Assembly: GCA_023301545.1 (NCBI GenBank)
Contig: JALZUI010000138.1
Location: 1 to 17,253, forward strand
Reading direction: 5' to 3'
Length of the DNA stretch: 17,253 nucleotides
Source: Akkermansiaceae bacterium
Lineage (GTDB): Bacteria; Verrucomicrobiota; Verrucomicrobiia; Verrucomicrobiales; Akkermansiaceae
The position numbers and the translations under genes are program-made. The notes beneath the pieces are model-generated. The model saw only the letters and a program-made list of their open reading frames with translations, did not search any database and was not told the DNA's origin. Within the stretch, counting starts at the first letter, position 1; each line of letters opens with the position of its first letter. Positions 1-7,000 of the stretch are shown here, piece after piece.

Positions 1-1722
1 CTTGGTCTGCCCCCAGAAGTACTTGGCGACAGACATAGGGAGGCGGATGCAGCCGTGGGAGGCGTAGCGAGAGTAGGTGTTCCCCTCGTGAAAGCCGATC
101 GCCCCACACGAGAATCGCTGGAAGTAGGGCATCTCGGCGTTATCGTAGATGTTGGAGCGCTTATTTTTGGTCTTATCCGTGATGACATACTTCCCTGCCT
201 TTGTGCGGAAGCCTGAACGGCCACTGGAGATGCGAGAGGTCTTTTTCAACTCTCCCCCATTGTAGTAGTACACCTTTTGCTCAGAGAGATCGATGATGAA
301 GTTACGCTCCTGTTGCTCGTCCTCATAAGGGACGCCGATGAGGAGTTGCTGCATTTTGACGTCCTTATTATTAGCGGCCATCTGAATCGGGTAAACCTTA
401 CTTCTCGATTCCGTCCCTTGCGTTGGGTTGGCTCCGTTGGCGATGAGTTTTTCTGCCACCTTGTGCTCCTTCATCATTACGGCAACCATGAGCGGGGTCA
501 GTCCTTTTACATTTCTGGCATACCAATCAAAATACCCACTCTTCCCGAAAAGCTCACGAAATTCCTCCGACACATTCTCCTGCATAATCGAGCTGTGTCC
601 AGCAGTGCGTGAAGGGTGACTAAGTAAGGTCAAAGCCGCCTCTGTATGCTTTAGAGCAATTGCGGTAACGAGGGCGGATTGCCCTTCTTTTCCTAATTGC
701 TCAGGGTCTGCTCCCCGATTCAATAAATCTGTAATGGCAGCTGGCTGATTGTCGCAAACCATTTGCATGAGTGGCTCATGTCCCCCTGAGGGGTGTTTTT
801 CGTAGGGATCTGCTCCCATCTGTAAAAGTGTACGCGCGAGGGGGTAGTTTTTCTTATCAATCGCAACCCAGAGCGACTCAGTAATGTTAGGATCGGCATC
901 TAGGATAAGGTCGGCGGCGTAAAGCTGTTCATGGTGGAGTAACCATTGAAATGGGCGCCATCCACCAGAGTCAGTGGCATCAAGGTCAGCCCCGTGATTT
1001 ACAAAGCTCCTTACGACCTCCGTCACCTGTTGCGGGGAGAACCCTAACGCTGGAATTTCCTTACACACAGTGGTAAAGAGCTGCGTTCCGTTCTCGTCGG
1101 CGACTTTAGGAGCAGCTCCGGCGTCAAGTAGTGAGATTAGGAACTCGGGACTCTTCTCATGGTAAGCAACCAGCATAGCGGATTGCCCTTGGGTGGATCT
1201 AGTATTCGGGTCCGCCTTTTGCTTTAATAAGAACTGCACCATCTCATGATCTTGCTCATCCAGAGCCTGAATGAGATAGGGTTGCCCAGAGGAATGGGGC
1301 ACATTCGCTTCGCTTTTAAGGGCGGAAGAGAGGATTTTAAATTGTCTTGCATCCAATAAGTAGCTCGTAACGGGAAGGCCTTGGGCGTCTGCCACGTCTA
1401 GGCTCGCTCCTGACGTGGCCAGTTGCTCTACGACCTCCCATTTCTGATCTTTCACTGCGGAATGTAAGGGGTAATCTCCGGCCTCATTTTTAACCCCCAG
1501 ATCGTTAAAGTCTACTCCTGCTCTGCCTAGTAAAGAGAGAGTATCCACATCCCCGGAAGCCGCGGACTGCCGAACCTGCAACGGAGTAACTGGAATCTCT
1601 AATCCCTTAAGTTCACGCAACGCCTTTCTCCCGTCTGTCCAGTAGCCTGTAAAATACATGACAAGCCCTACTACGAGCAATGGCAGAGCGATGGAAAGGA
1701 TAATTGAGCGAGATTTGTTCAT
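1..1722 (-). CDS. Ankyrin-repeat protein with C-terminal L,D-transpeptidase (YkuD) domain, partial
   Basis: The frame is open from the ATG at 1722 to the left edge (574 codons) and is cut by the window before its stop. Residues about 6-23 form one hydrophobic anchor, so the rest should face the periplasm. Residues about 75-465 contain degenerate ankyrin repeats, seen as recurring 'LL..GADP' and 'G.TPL..A' turns (for example NHGADLDATD, RGADPEQLGKEGQSAL, ANGANP). From residue about 475 a YkuD domain starts (FIIDLSEQKVYYYNGGELKK) and reaches the active-site motif SHGCIRLP, with Cys558, His556 and the upstream His545. Enzymes of this family make 3-3 peptidoglycan cross-links or attach proteins to peptidoglycan, and the fold is complete enough to expect activity. 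The pairing with ankyrin repeats is unusual; the repeats may bind a protein partner in the envelope (inference). No clear ribosome-binding site precedes the ATG. Confidence 0.88.
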   Translation of the reverse strand, partial: MNKSRSIILSIALPLLVVGLVMYFTGYWTDGRKALRELKGLEIPVTPLQVRQSAASGDVDTLSLLGRAGVDFNDLGVKNEAGDYPLHSAVKDQKWEVVEQLATSGASLDVADAQGLPVTSYLLDARQFKILSSALKSEANVPHSSGQPYLIQALDEQDHEMVQFLLKQKADPNTRSTQGQSAMLVAYHEKSPEFLISLLDAGAAPKVADENGTQLFTTVCKEIPALGFSPQQVTEVVRSFVNHGADLDATDSGGWRPFQWLLHHEQLYAADLILDADPNITESLWVAIDKKNYPLARTLLQMGADPYEKHPSGGHEPLMQMVCDNQPAAITDLLNRGADPEQLGKEGQSALVTAIALKHTEAALTLLSHPSRTAGHSSIMQENVSEEFRELFGKSGYFDWYARNVKGLTPLMVAVMMKEHKVAEKLIANGANPTQGTESRSKVYPIQMAANNKDVKMQQLLIGVPYEDEQQERNFIIDLSEQKVYYYNGGELKKTSRISSGRSGFRTKAGKYVITDKTKNKRSNIYDNAEMPYFQRFSCGAIGFHEGNTYSRYASHGCIRLPMSVAKYFWGQTK

Positions 1723-1874
1723 ACGGATCTTTTTAAAGTAATCGCATAAGAATTAAACAGAAGGCGCGTCAACTAAGATTTGTAACTTAAAAAACTCCCT
1801 AGTAGAGTTCCAAGCTCCTTTTTATTTTACTATTCAGCGAAAAAGTAGCATCCTGCAAACGTACTATAGATATT
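1723..1874. promoter_or_regulatory. Divergent intergenic region between ankyrin/L,D-transpeptidase and lipase genes
   Basis: This 152-bp AT-rich gap separates two divergently transcribed genes and must hold a promoter for each. A TACTAT/TATAGA stretch at about 1862-1869 could be a -10 element for the lipase gene, which would leave a very short leader. I see no convincing -35 element, operator or Shine-Dalgarno sequence. Confidence 0.35.
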
Positions 1875-3071
1875 ATGACCCTTTATTTACGAATTGCAGG
1901 ACTCCTTCTCATGGCCTTTTTGAGCGTCTCCTGCTCAACATCCAGTAAGCCCGAAGCGCTAGTTCTCTCCAAATTTAATGATTCTTACAAAGGAGTGCAA
2001 AGCGATAAGGCCTCCACTCTTTCGTTAGGAAGCTTGAAAGGGTTTTTGGTAAAAGGTCATGCGGAGAAGCAAACGGGCATCTATCTTACCGAAGCGTATG
2101 ATCCCAAAAAGATTCCCGTTCTCTTTATCCACGGATTGCTATCTGAGCCTTCCACCTGGGAAGACATGGCGCATACATTAAAGCAGGATCCCGAAATCAG
2201 AGAGCGCTTCCAGTTTTTATACTACGCCTACCCTTCTGCTACTCCCGTGGTGCCTTCCGCTGCAATGTTAAAAAACCACTTAGATACGGCCGTAAATACG
2301 ATCGAAGAAGAGTTCGGAATTTCGATGGAACGAAGATTAATCGTCGTAGGGCATAGCATGGGAGGAATCCTCGCTAAATCGCTCATTTCTGATTCGGGTG
2401 ACCGCCTGTGGGACACGGCCTTTAAGGCTCCCGTGAGTGCGTTTGATCTCACTCCAGGTCAAAGATCAATGCTTAGTAACGCCTTCCGCTACGAGCCCCG
2501 TAGTTACGTGAATTCGGTTATCTTCCTCGCCTCCCCACAACGAGGGAGCTATCTGGCCACCTCTTTTGTAGGTAAAATCGGAGCTCGCCTATCTGCCCGT
2601 CCAAAGGTCGTAGATGACCTAGCCAAAGCCTTAACCACGACAAACAAAGATCTTCTCCAGCCAGAATTCGCCTCCTTTGTCGCAGACAATGTAAACTCAA
2701 TCTCCACCCTCAAGCCCAACTCCCCGGTAACGAACCTCCTCGCGGATCTCCCCATCGATAAGGGAGTCACCTACCATACCGTCGCAGGGGTTCCTTCCTT
2801 CGATTACGCTACGGAAGAAGCACGAGATAAAGGGGATGGAATCGTCCCTCTTTGGAGCGCTGAATTACCTGACTCACGTTGCGAAGCAGGAATCGTATCG
2901 GGGCATGGAGTACACCATCAAGAAGAGACCAAAAAGATAGTAAACACCCTTCTGAAAGTCCACGGTGCTCTCATTAATGAAGACGAGACGATTCATAAAA
3001 TCAAAACTCTGGATGTTCCTTTTGCTCGCTACAATAAGGACGCCTCCCGCCTCAACATCATCAAGGACTAA
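1875..3071 (+). CDS. Lipase-like alpha/beta hydrolase, predicted lipoprotein
   Basis: The 398-residue protein starts with a lipoprotein-type signal (hydrophobic residues 6-16, then LSVSC with Cys20 as the likely lipidated residue; the -3 Ser makes the lipobox weak). The alpha/beta-hydrolase fold is shown by the oxyanion-side motif LFIHGLL (His86-Gly87) and the nucleophile elbow VVGHSMGG (Ser161). GDGIVP (Asp321) and SGHGVHH (His344 or His347) complete the likely triad. SPQRG at about 220 is typical of lipases and esterases acting on bulky hydrophobic substrates. It probably hydrolyses ester bonds in lipids at the cell envelope; the actual substrate cannot be read. It stands alone, divergent from the upstream gene and convergent with the deiminase gene 26 bp downstream. 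No Shine-Dalgarno sequence is visible. Confidence 0.85.
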   Translation: MTLYLRIAGLLLMAFLSVSCSTSSKPEALVLSKFNDSYKGVQSDKASTLSLGSLKGFLVKGHAEKQTGIYLTEAYDPKKIPVLFIHGLLSEPSTWEDMAHTLKQDPEIRERFQFLYYAYPSATPVVPSAAMLKNHLDTAVNTIEEEFGISMERRLIVVGHSMGGILAKSLISDSGDRLWDTAFKAPVSAFDLTPGQRSMLSNAFRYEPRSYVNSVIFLASPQRGSYLATSFVGKIGARLSARPKVVDDLAKALTTTNKDLLQPEFASFVADNVNSISTLKPNSPVTNLLADLPIDKGVTYHTVAGVPSFDYATEEARDKGDGIVPLWSAELPDSRCEAGIVSGHGVHHQEETKKIVNTLLKVHGALINEDETIHKIKTLDVPFARYNKDASRLNIIKD

Positions 3072-3097
3072 ACCTCGCGCAGTAAGGCGTAAAACTA

Positions 3098-4117
3098 TTA
3101 CTCTAATGATGGTTGCTGCATCGAGATACAATGTAATGCGCCCCCTTCACTCACGAGGTCCAGCGCATCAATCCCGATGACCTCGCGCGAAGGAAAATGC
3201 TCCCGGAGAGTTCCCAAGGCTCGATCATCATTCTGTTCTTGTCGAAAGGTCGGCACCAGCACGCTTTCATTCGTAATCAGAAAGTTTACGTAAGAAGCCG
3301 GGAGGGTCGGTAGCCGCCAGCCAGGAATATTACACGCTTCTGGCATAGGTAACTTAATCACAGAGGCAGCGCTCTGCTCTTTCAATAGATGGTAGTTACG
3401 GGTGAGAGATTCCTTATTAGGCCCATGAGGGTCAGAGGAAATCAGGATCGTGTCAGTGGCAGTAAAGCGGGCAATATCATCGATGTGTCCTCCAGTATCA
3501 TCTCCCACAATTCCATCTCCTAACCAAATGACATGTTCTATCCCTAACCGGCTGTGCAATAGAGTCTCTAAATCCGCTTTATTGAGGTGCGGGTTACGGT
3601 TCTTGTTCAATAAGACCGCTTCTGTCGTCATCATGGTACCAGCGCCATTGCTCTCGATCGCTCCTCCTTCTAAAATCTCGGGGTACGAGCGGCAAGTCAG
3701 ACCTTGCGATTGAGCCATCAAGGGAGGGATTTGATTATCGAGCTGCCAAGGCGGAAATTGCTCGCCCCATCCATTAAACCCCCAATCGGTGGCAATAATT
3801 CCACTCTCATCTTCAATAAATATCGCTCCATGATCTCGACACCAAACATCGTCATGCGGGTGATCATAAAGGTGTATATTTGTGCGTTCCGCACCATGTG
3901 TATTCAATAGGTTTTCGATATCACCTCTCATCGTTTCATCGATATTGATGAACACTGATTGCGTGCGGGAAATCGTAGCGGCTATCAAAGCCCATTGCTG
4001 CTGGATTTCATCTGAGCGTAGGTAGGTCCAATGCGAATTCCTCGCCGGCCAACTTAGCCAAATTCCTTTCTGCCTTTCCCATTCTGCTGGTAATCTCATA
4101 TTTTCTTGCCTTATCAT
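3098..4117 (-). CDS. aguA: Agmatine deiminase (peptidylarginine deiminase-like family)
   Basis: Enzymes of this family hydrolyse agmatine to N-carbamoylputrescine and ammonia in the route from arginine to putrescine. At 339 residues it is close to family length and complete. Visible family motifs are MRLPAEWERQKGIWLSWP at the N-terminus, VWCRDHG (residues 101-107, Asp105), EGGAIESNG (about 150-158), TGGHIDDIARF with His211, and the C-terminal GGALHCISMQQP with the nucleophile Cys330. These match the Asp/His/Cys catalytic set of the family. The first ATG is at 4117. A second in-frame ATG at 4099, preceded by AAGG nine bases upstream, would start directly at MRLPAEW and also fit. No N-carbamoylputrescine amidase gene lies nearby, so the second step must be encoded elsewhere. 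Related enzymes act on peptidyl-arginine, but those carry signal peptides and this one does not. Confidence 0.9.
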   Translation of the reverse strand: MIRQENMRLPAEWERQKGIWLSWPARNSHWTYLRSDEIQQQWALIAATISRTQSVFINIDETMRGDIENLLNTHGAERTNIHLYDHPHDDVWCRDHGAIFIEDESGIIATDWGFNGWGEQFPPWQLDNQIPPLMAQSQGLTCRSYPEILEGGAIESNGAGTMMTTEAVLLNKNRNPHLNKADLETLLHSRLGIEHVIWLGDGIVGDDTGGHIDDIARFTATDTILISSDPHGPNKESLTRNYHLLKEQSAASVIKLPMPEACNIPGWRLPTLPASYVNFLITNESVLVPTFRQEQNDDRALGTLREHFPSREVIGIDALDLVSEGGALHCISMQQPSLE

Positions 4118-4140
4118 AGCAAATGCCTAATTTAGCCGGC

Positions 4141-5064
4141 ATGCACAAACTTTTTTTATCCTTAGGCTTTCTTTGCTTATGTAATCTCTCTCTAGCCCAG
4201 GAATTAAGCGAAACTGATAAACAAGTTCTCCTAGGGAAAATTGAAGTCATGGAAAACGACGTCTTAGATTTCAATTACAAAAACCAAAAAGCGGCTGCTA
4301 CTGCTTTTAAAGCGGCGATGCAGAGTGAAACTAAGGCCTTCCAATTCTACCTCGACTGTAGAGAGAGAATAGACCAAGAAGCTAAAAAACAAAAGGGTAG
4401 TGACCTCCGCGAAGACATGAAAAAGTTACGCGAGAGCACAACGAACGAGGAAAAACGCGCCCTGAGGCACCAACTCGTCTGGCTAGTGGCCTCAATGGAA
4501 GCGGCCGCTAACCCTGACGCCCGTGAAACTAGTACTCAAAAGCTTGTCGACGGTCTCAAAAACATCATTGATGACGCGCAATACCTCGACCGCAAAACCG
4601 TTACGGGCCGATTAAAACAAAACCCCTTTTCCTCAGAGTTCGCCAAGGCCTACCTCGTAGACCATATTAAACCAGATAATTGGCCTAGCAGCCCCCTAGA
4701 TTATGACGGGCTTTTCAAGAACCTAATCATTAAGGGGTTAGTAGAATCCGGTAAGTATAATGAAGCCCGGTCAGAGTGGCAAAATCGGCTCCAGGCAGAA
4801 CAACGTTTAATTGAAGAGTTCGACGTTGAGCCCGAGACTGATAAATTCGGTAAAGAATCTGTAGAGCTAGATAACTTCCTGCAAAAAAACCTCCCTGATT
4901 TACGTTGGCAAATGGAGAAAGAGCTCTTTACCGCTGGAGATACGCGCCAAGCTTCCGTAGCACTGTTTAGCATCCTCCAGACTTACCCTAAGCATGACAA
5001 CTACCTGAAGTGGGTTAATTGGTTCAAAGGAGTGCTCTCCCCAGAAAGCGAAGCTTCTGAATAA
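4141..5064 (+). CDS. Exported protein of unknown function, mostly helical
   Basis: I do not recognise a family. The ORF opens at 4123, but I prefer the ATG at 4141 because it begins directly with a normal signal peptide (MHKLFLSLGFLCLCNLSLA, cleavage likely after Ala); starting at 4123 would add six residues in front. The mature part, about 290 residues, is rich in Lys, Glu, Ala and Gln and should be largely alpha-helical, with a long charged helix near the N-terminus (KNQKAAATAFKAAMQSETKA). No transmembrane segment, Cys pair or catalytic motif stands out. It is divergent from the agmatine deiminase gene with only a few tens of bases between the starts, and ends 24 bp before the convergent AsmA-like gene. 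It is probably a periplasmic protein of narrow taxonomic range. Confidence 0.7.
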   Translation: MHKLFLSLGFLCLCNLSLAQELSETDKQVLLGKIEVMENDVLDFNYKNQKAAATAFKAAMQSETKAFQFYLDCRERIDQEAKKQKGSDLREDMKKLRESTTNEEKRALRHQLVWLVASMEAAANPDARETSTQKLVDGLKNIIDDAQYLDRKTVTGRLKQNPFSSEFAKAYLVDHIKPDNWPSSPLDYDGLFKNLIIKGLVESGKYNEARSEWQNRLQAEQRLIEEFDVEPETDKFGKESVELDNFLQKNLPDLRWQMEKELFTAGDTRQASVALFSILQTYPKHDNYLKWVNWFKGVLSPESEASE

Positions 5065-5088
5065 GCTCCGAATCGCAGAGGATTGTTC

Positions 5089-6537
5089 CTAGCGAAACAG
5101 TTTTTCTAGGGCCTTGAGTCCTTTCTCTTTCAATTTCTCGCCTTTTTCTCCCTTCAGTAAATCGGAGACACTGGAGCCAAACAGCTTGTCGACTTTATCT
5201 AGAAGGCCGGGATCGGTTACTAGCGCCACTCCTAGTGAGGTCGCCGCTCTTGTTCCTAGATCTTTAGCCAAATCATCCTTGTGACCTGTCATATTAATAG
5301 GGACCCAATAATGATCTCCCTGCTCTGTATAGGTGCTCTGTAATGATGCCGGAAGCAGAGAAAGCGCCTTAGCGGACAACCCCAGATGACACTGTAAAGT
5401 GTAGTCATCATCGTCCAAACGAGCAAGCCCCACCACCTTGTAAGCGTTACCGACTGAGAGATTAAGGTTCTCCAGTACCGTAGTATCATCAACATGCGTG
5501 ATTTCTGCTGAACATTGGTCCAGCTTTAGTTCATTATCCTTATCTAAAGCGATGTATTGTAAAAGGTGTTTAGCGACCGAAGGCAGTTCCACCACTCCTT
5601 CATGCAACGTCAGTAAGCCATGAGTCAGCGTCTCCTTATCCTCCGTAACCGCCTTAAGGTCCCCATCAATAATTCCAGAGAGGCCAACATACTTGTTCTG
5701 TTTTTTGAGGAGAGATTCTAACGGCACGTCACGCAACTCCATCTCTACGGACAGGTCTCCCCCGCTCATTTGCCCGCCTCCATTGACGAGGGCTCGGCCG
5801 CCTTTATCCAGTAAAAACTTAGCGTCCCGCAACTCATAATCATCTTCCGTGGCCAAAACCGTAGCGGTGTTGATCTTCCAGTTGTTTAAGATTTTGATCG
5901 GAATGTAAAGAGACCCTCCTGTCAGCTCTAATTTCAGGGTTTCATCCTTAATATCCCCCTTCATCATTACCTCCTGCCAGCTCACAGGATCCGAGGATCG
6001 ACGCTCGACCTCACCAGAAAACTCCTTCACCGCGATTTTGTTAAACTCGACTGTATTAGGGGTTAACTTTTTGTAAAATGGGTCGCGATCACGCTTTTTG
6101 GTTAACGTCTTCTTCGGCTCACTCTTTACAGAGCTGCTACCCTCACTCCTCTTATCACTTGTTGGCTTTGCGCGGTGGCTCTGCGCTTTTTTACGGGTAA
6201 TATGGACATCTAACTTATCACACTGTAGAGTGCTCATCTTCCATGAACGCTGGAACAGGGACCAGCTACCAAACTTTGTAGTTAACCCCTCGGTTTTTAG
6301 ATTTTTGATTTTTCCAGAGTTTTGGAGTTGAATTTCTTCTGCCTGTAGCGACACCCCAGCGACCTCTAAGTTTGAGAACGAAAGATCTCCGTCTACTTTC
6401 TCCAAAGCCATTCGGGAGAGGTCTTCAGAGAACTCTGGAGACGAGAGGTATTGCTGCAAAAAATAATACAATACACCAGCCGCTGCCAGAATAAGCAAAA
6501 AACCAACACTCAATGCTTTAACAACACGCTTTATCAT
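5089..6537 (-). CDS. AsmA-like membrane-anchored protein
   Basis: The 482-residue protein has a single N-terminal membrane helix (residues about 8-28), then a stalk reading SPEFSEDLSRMALEKVDGDL and FSNLEVAGVSLQAEEIQL. This N-terminal pattern (helix, then 'L...V.G.L.F..L.V') is that of the AsmA/YhdP-like superfamily, whose members span the periplasm and are linked to lipid transport to, or assembly of, the outer membrane. A Lys/Ser-rich linker (about residues 115-150) separates it from a long beta-rich region with an AsmA-like stretch (LSGIIDGDLKAV, about 290). The C-terminus is Lys/Glu/Leu-rich. It is shorter than classical AsmA (about 600 residues), so I call it AsmA-like rather than AsmA. 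It ends in TAG. An AGGG eight bases before the ATG is a possible weak ribosome-binding site. Confidence 0.55.
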   Translation of the reverse strand: MIKRVVKALSVGFLLILAAAGVLYYFLQQYLSSPEFSEDLSRMALEKVDGDLSFSNLEVAGVSLQAEEIQLQNSGKIKNLKTEGLTTKFGSWSLFQRSWKMSTLQCDKLDVHITRKKAQSHRAKPTSDKRSEGSSSVKSEPKKTLTKKRDRDPFYKKLTPNTVEFNKIAVKEFSGEVERRSSDPVSWQEVMMKGDIKDETLKLELTGGSLYIPIKILNNWKINTATVLATEDDYELRDAKFLLDKGGRALVNGGGQMSGGDLSVEMELRDVPLESLLKKQNKYVGLSGIIDGDLKAVTEDKETLTHGLLTLHEGVVELPSVAKHLLQYIALDKDNELKLDQCSAEITHVDDTTVLENLNLSVGNAYKVVGLARLDDDDYTLQCHLGLSAKALSLLPASLQSTYTEQGDHYWVPINMTGHKDDLAKDLGTRAATSLGVALVTDPGLLDKVDKLFGSSVSDLLKGEKGEKLKEKGLKALEKLFR

Positions 6538-6651
6538 GGAAGCTACCCTAATCGTAGTTGTTTATTAAATCAAGGCCAATGGGCTAGTGATTTCTTTTCT
6601 AAAGGGGGCTTCGGACCAAAGTGAAAAACGGCACTAGGTAGCACTTACGCC
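6538..6651. other. Gap between small membrane protein and AsmA-like gene
   Basis: These 114 bp separate two genes on the minus strand. I see no strong hairpin with a T-run, so read-through from the mur cluster into the AsmA-like gene is possible. No clear promoter is visible either. Confidence 0.3.
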
Positions 6652-6993
6652 TTACAGATAAAACATAATGAACAATACAACAGAGAGCCCTATACTTAGG
6701 TGGGTTACGTTAGAGTGTTTGAACCTTTTAGGCAAACCGTGTTTATGGAGCCCCCGATTTCCGTTAGCTCCATTTTGCCAAAAGTAGCCACTACGGAGCT
6801 GTGCAACTGCGATCATCATAAAAGGGAGCCCTAGGCCCATCGTGAAGGTTTTACTAAACGCTCCATTCGTCGGCTCTTTTAACATGAATTCATAGACTAA
6901 CCAGAGGGCAATCCAGATTGCGCACGGCACCACTACCACCCCAGTGTTGCTTTTGGGCTTTGCGCGCTGGAACTGTTGATAACTATATAACAT
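6652..6993 (-). CDS. Small membrane protein of unknown function, in the mur gene cluster
   Basis: This 113-residue protein starts seven bases after the stop of the murC-murB fusion, so it is probably co-transcribed with it. Three hydrophobic segments are visible: about 18-37 (VVVVPCAIWIALWLVYEFML), about 50-66 (MGLGLPFMMIAVAQL) and about 97-113 at the C-terminus (LSIGLSVVLFIMFYL). A basic, His/Asn/Gly-rich loop lies between the last two. I recognise no family, and it does not resemble FtsQ or FtsL, which often follow murB in division clusters. Its position suggests, but does not prove, a role in the envelope. The reading frame is intact and ends in TAA. Confidence 0.6.
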   Translation of the reverse strand: MLYSYQQFQRAKPKSNTGVVVVPCAIWIALWLVYEFMLKEPTNGAFSKTFTMGLGLPFMMIAVAQLRSGYFWQNGANGNRGLHKHGLPKRFKHSNVTHLSIGLSVVLFIMFYL

Positions 6994-7000
6994 GGGAAAC

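Noticed and set aside
277..612. A 111-codon plus-strand ORF near the left edge.
   Set aside because: It is antisense to the ankyrin/L,D-transpeptidase gene, whose frame and active site are clear.
1793..1809. AACTC-7 bases-GAGTT hairpin followed on the minus strand by several T, as a terminator or attenuator.
   Set aside because: A five-base stem in AT-rich DNA is too weak, and no gene end lies upstream on that strand.
3082..6655. The 11-mer GTAAGGCGTAA just past two gene ends (3082-3092 plus, 6655-6645 minus) as a shared signal.
   Set aside because: Many 11-mer pairs are expected by chance in 17 kb counting both strands, and no hairpin accompanies either copy.
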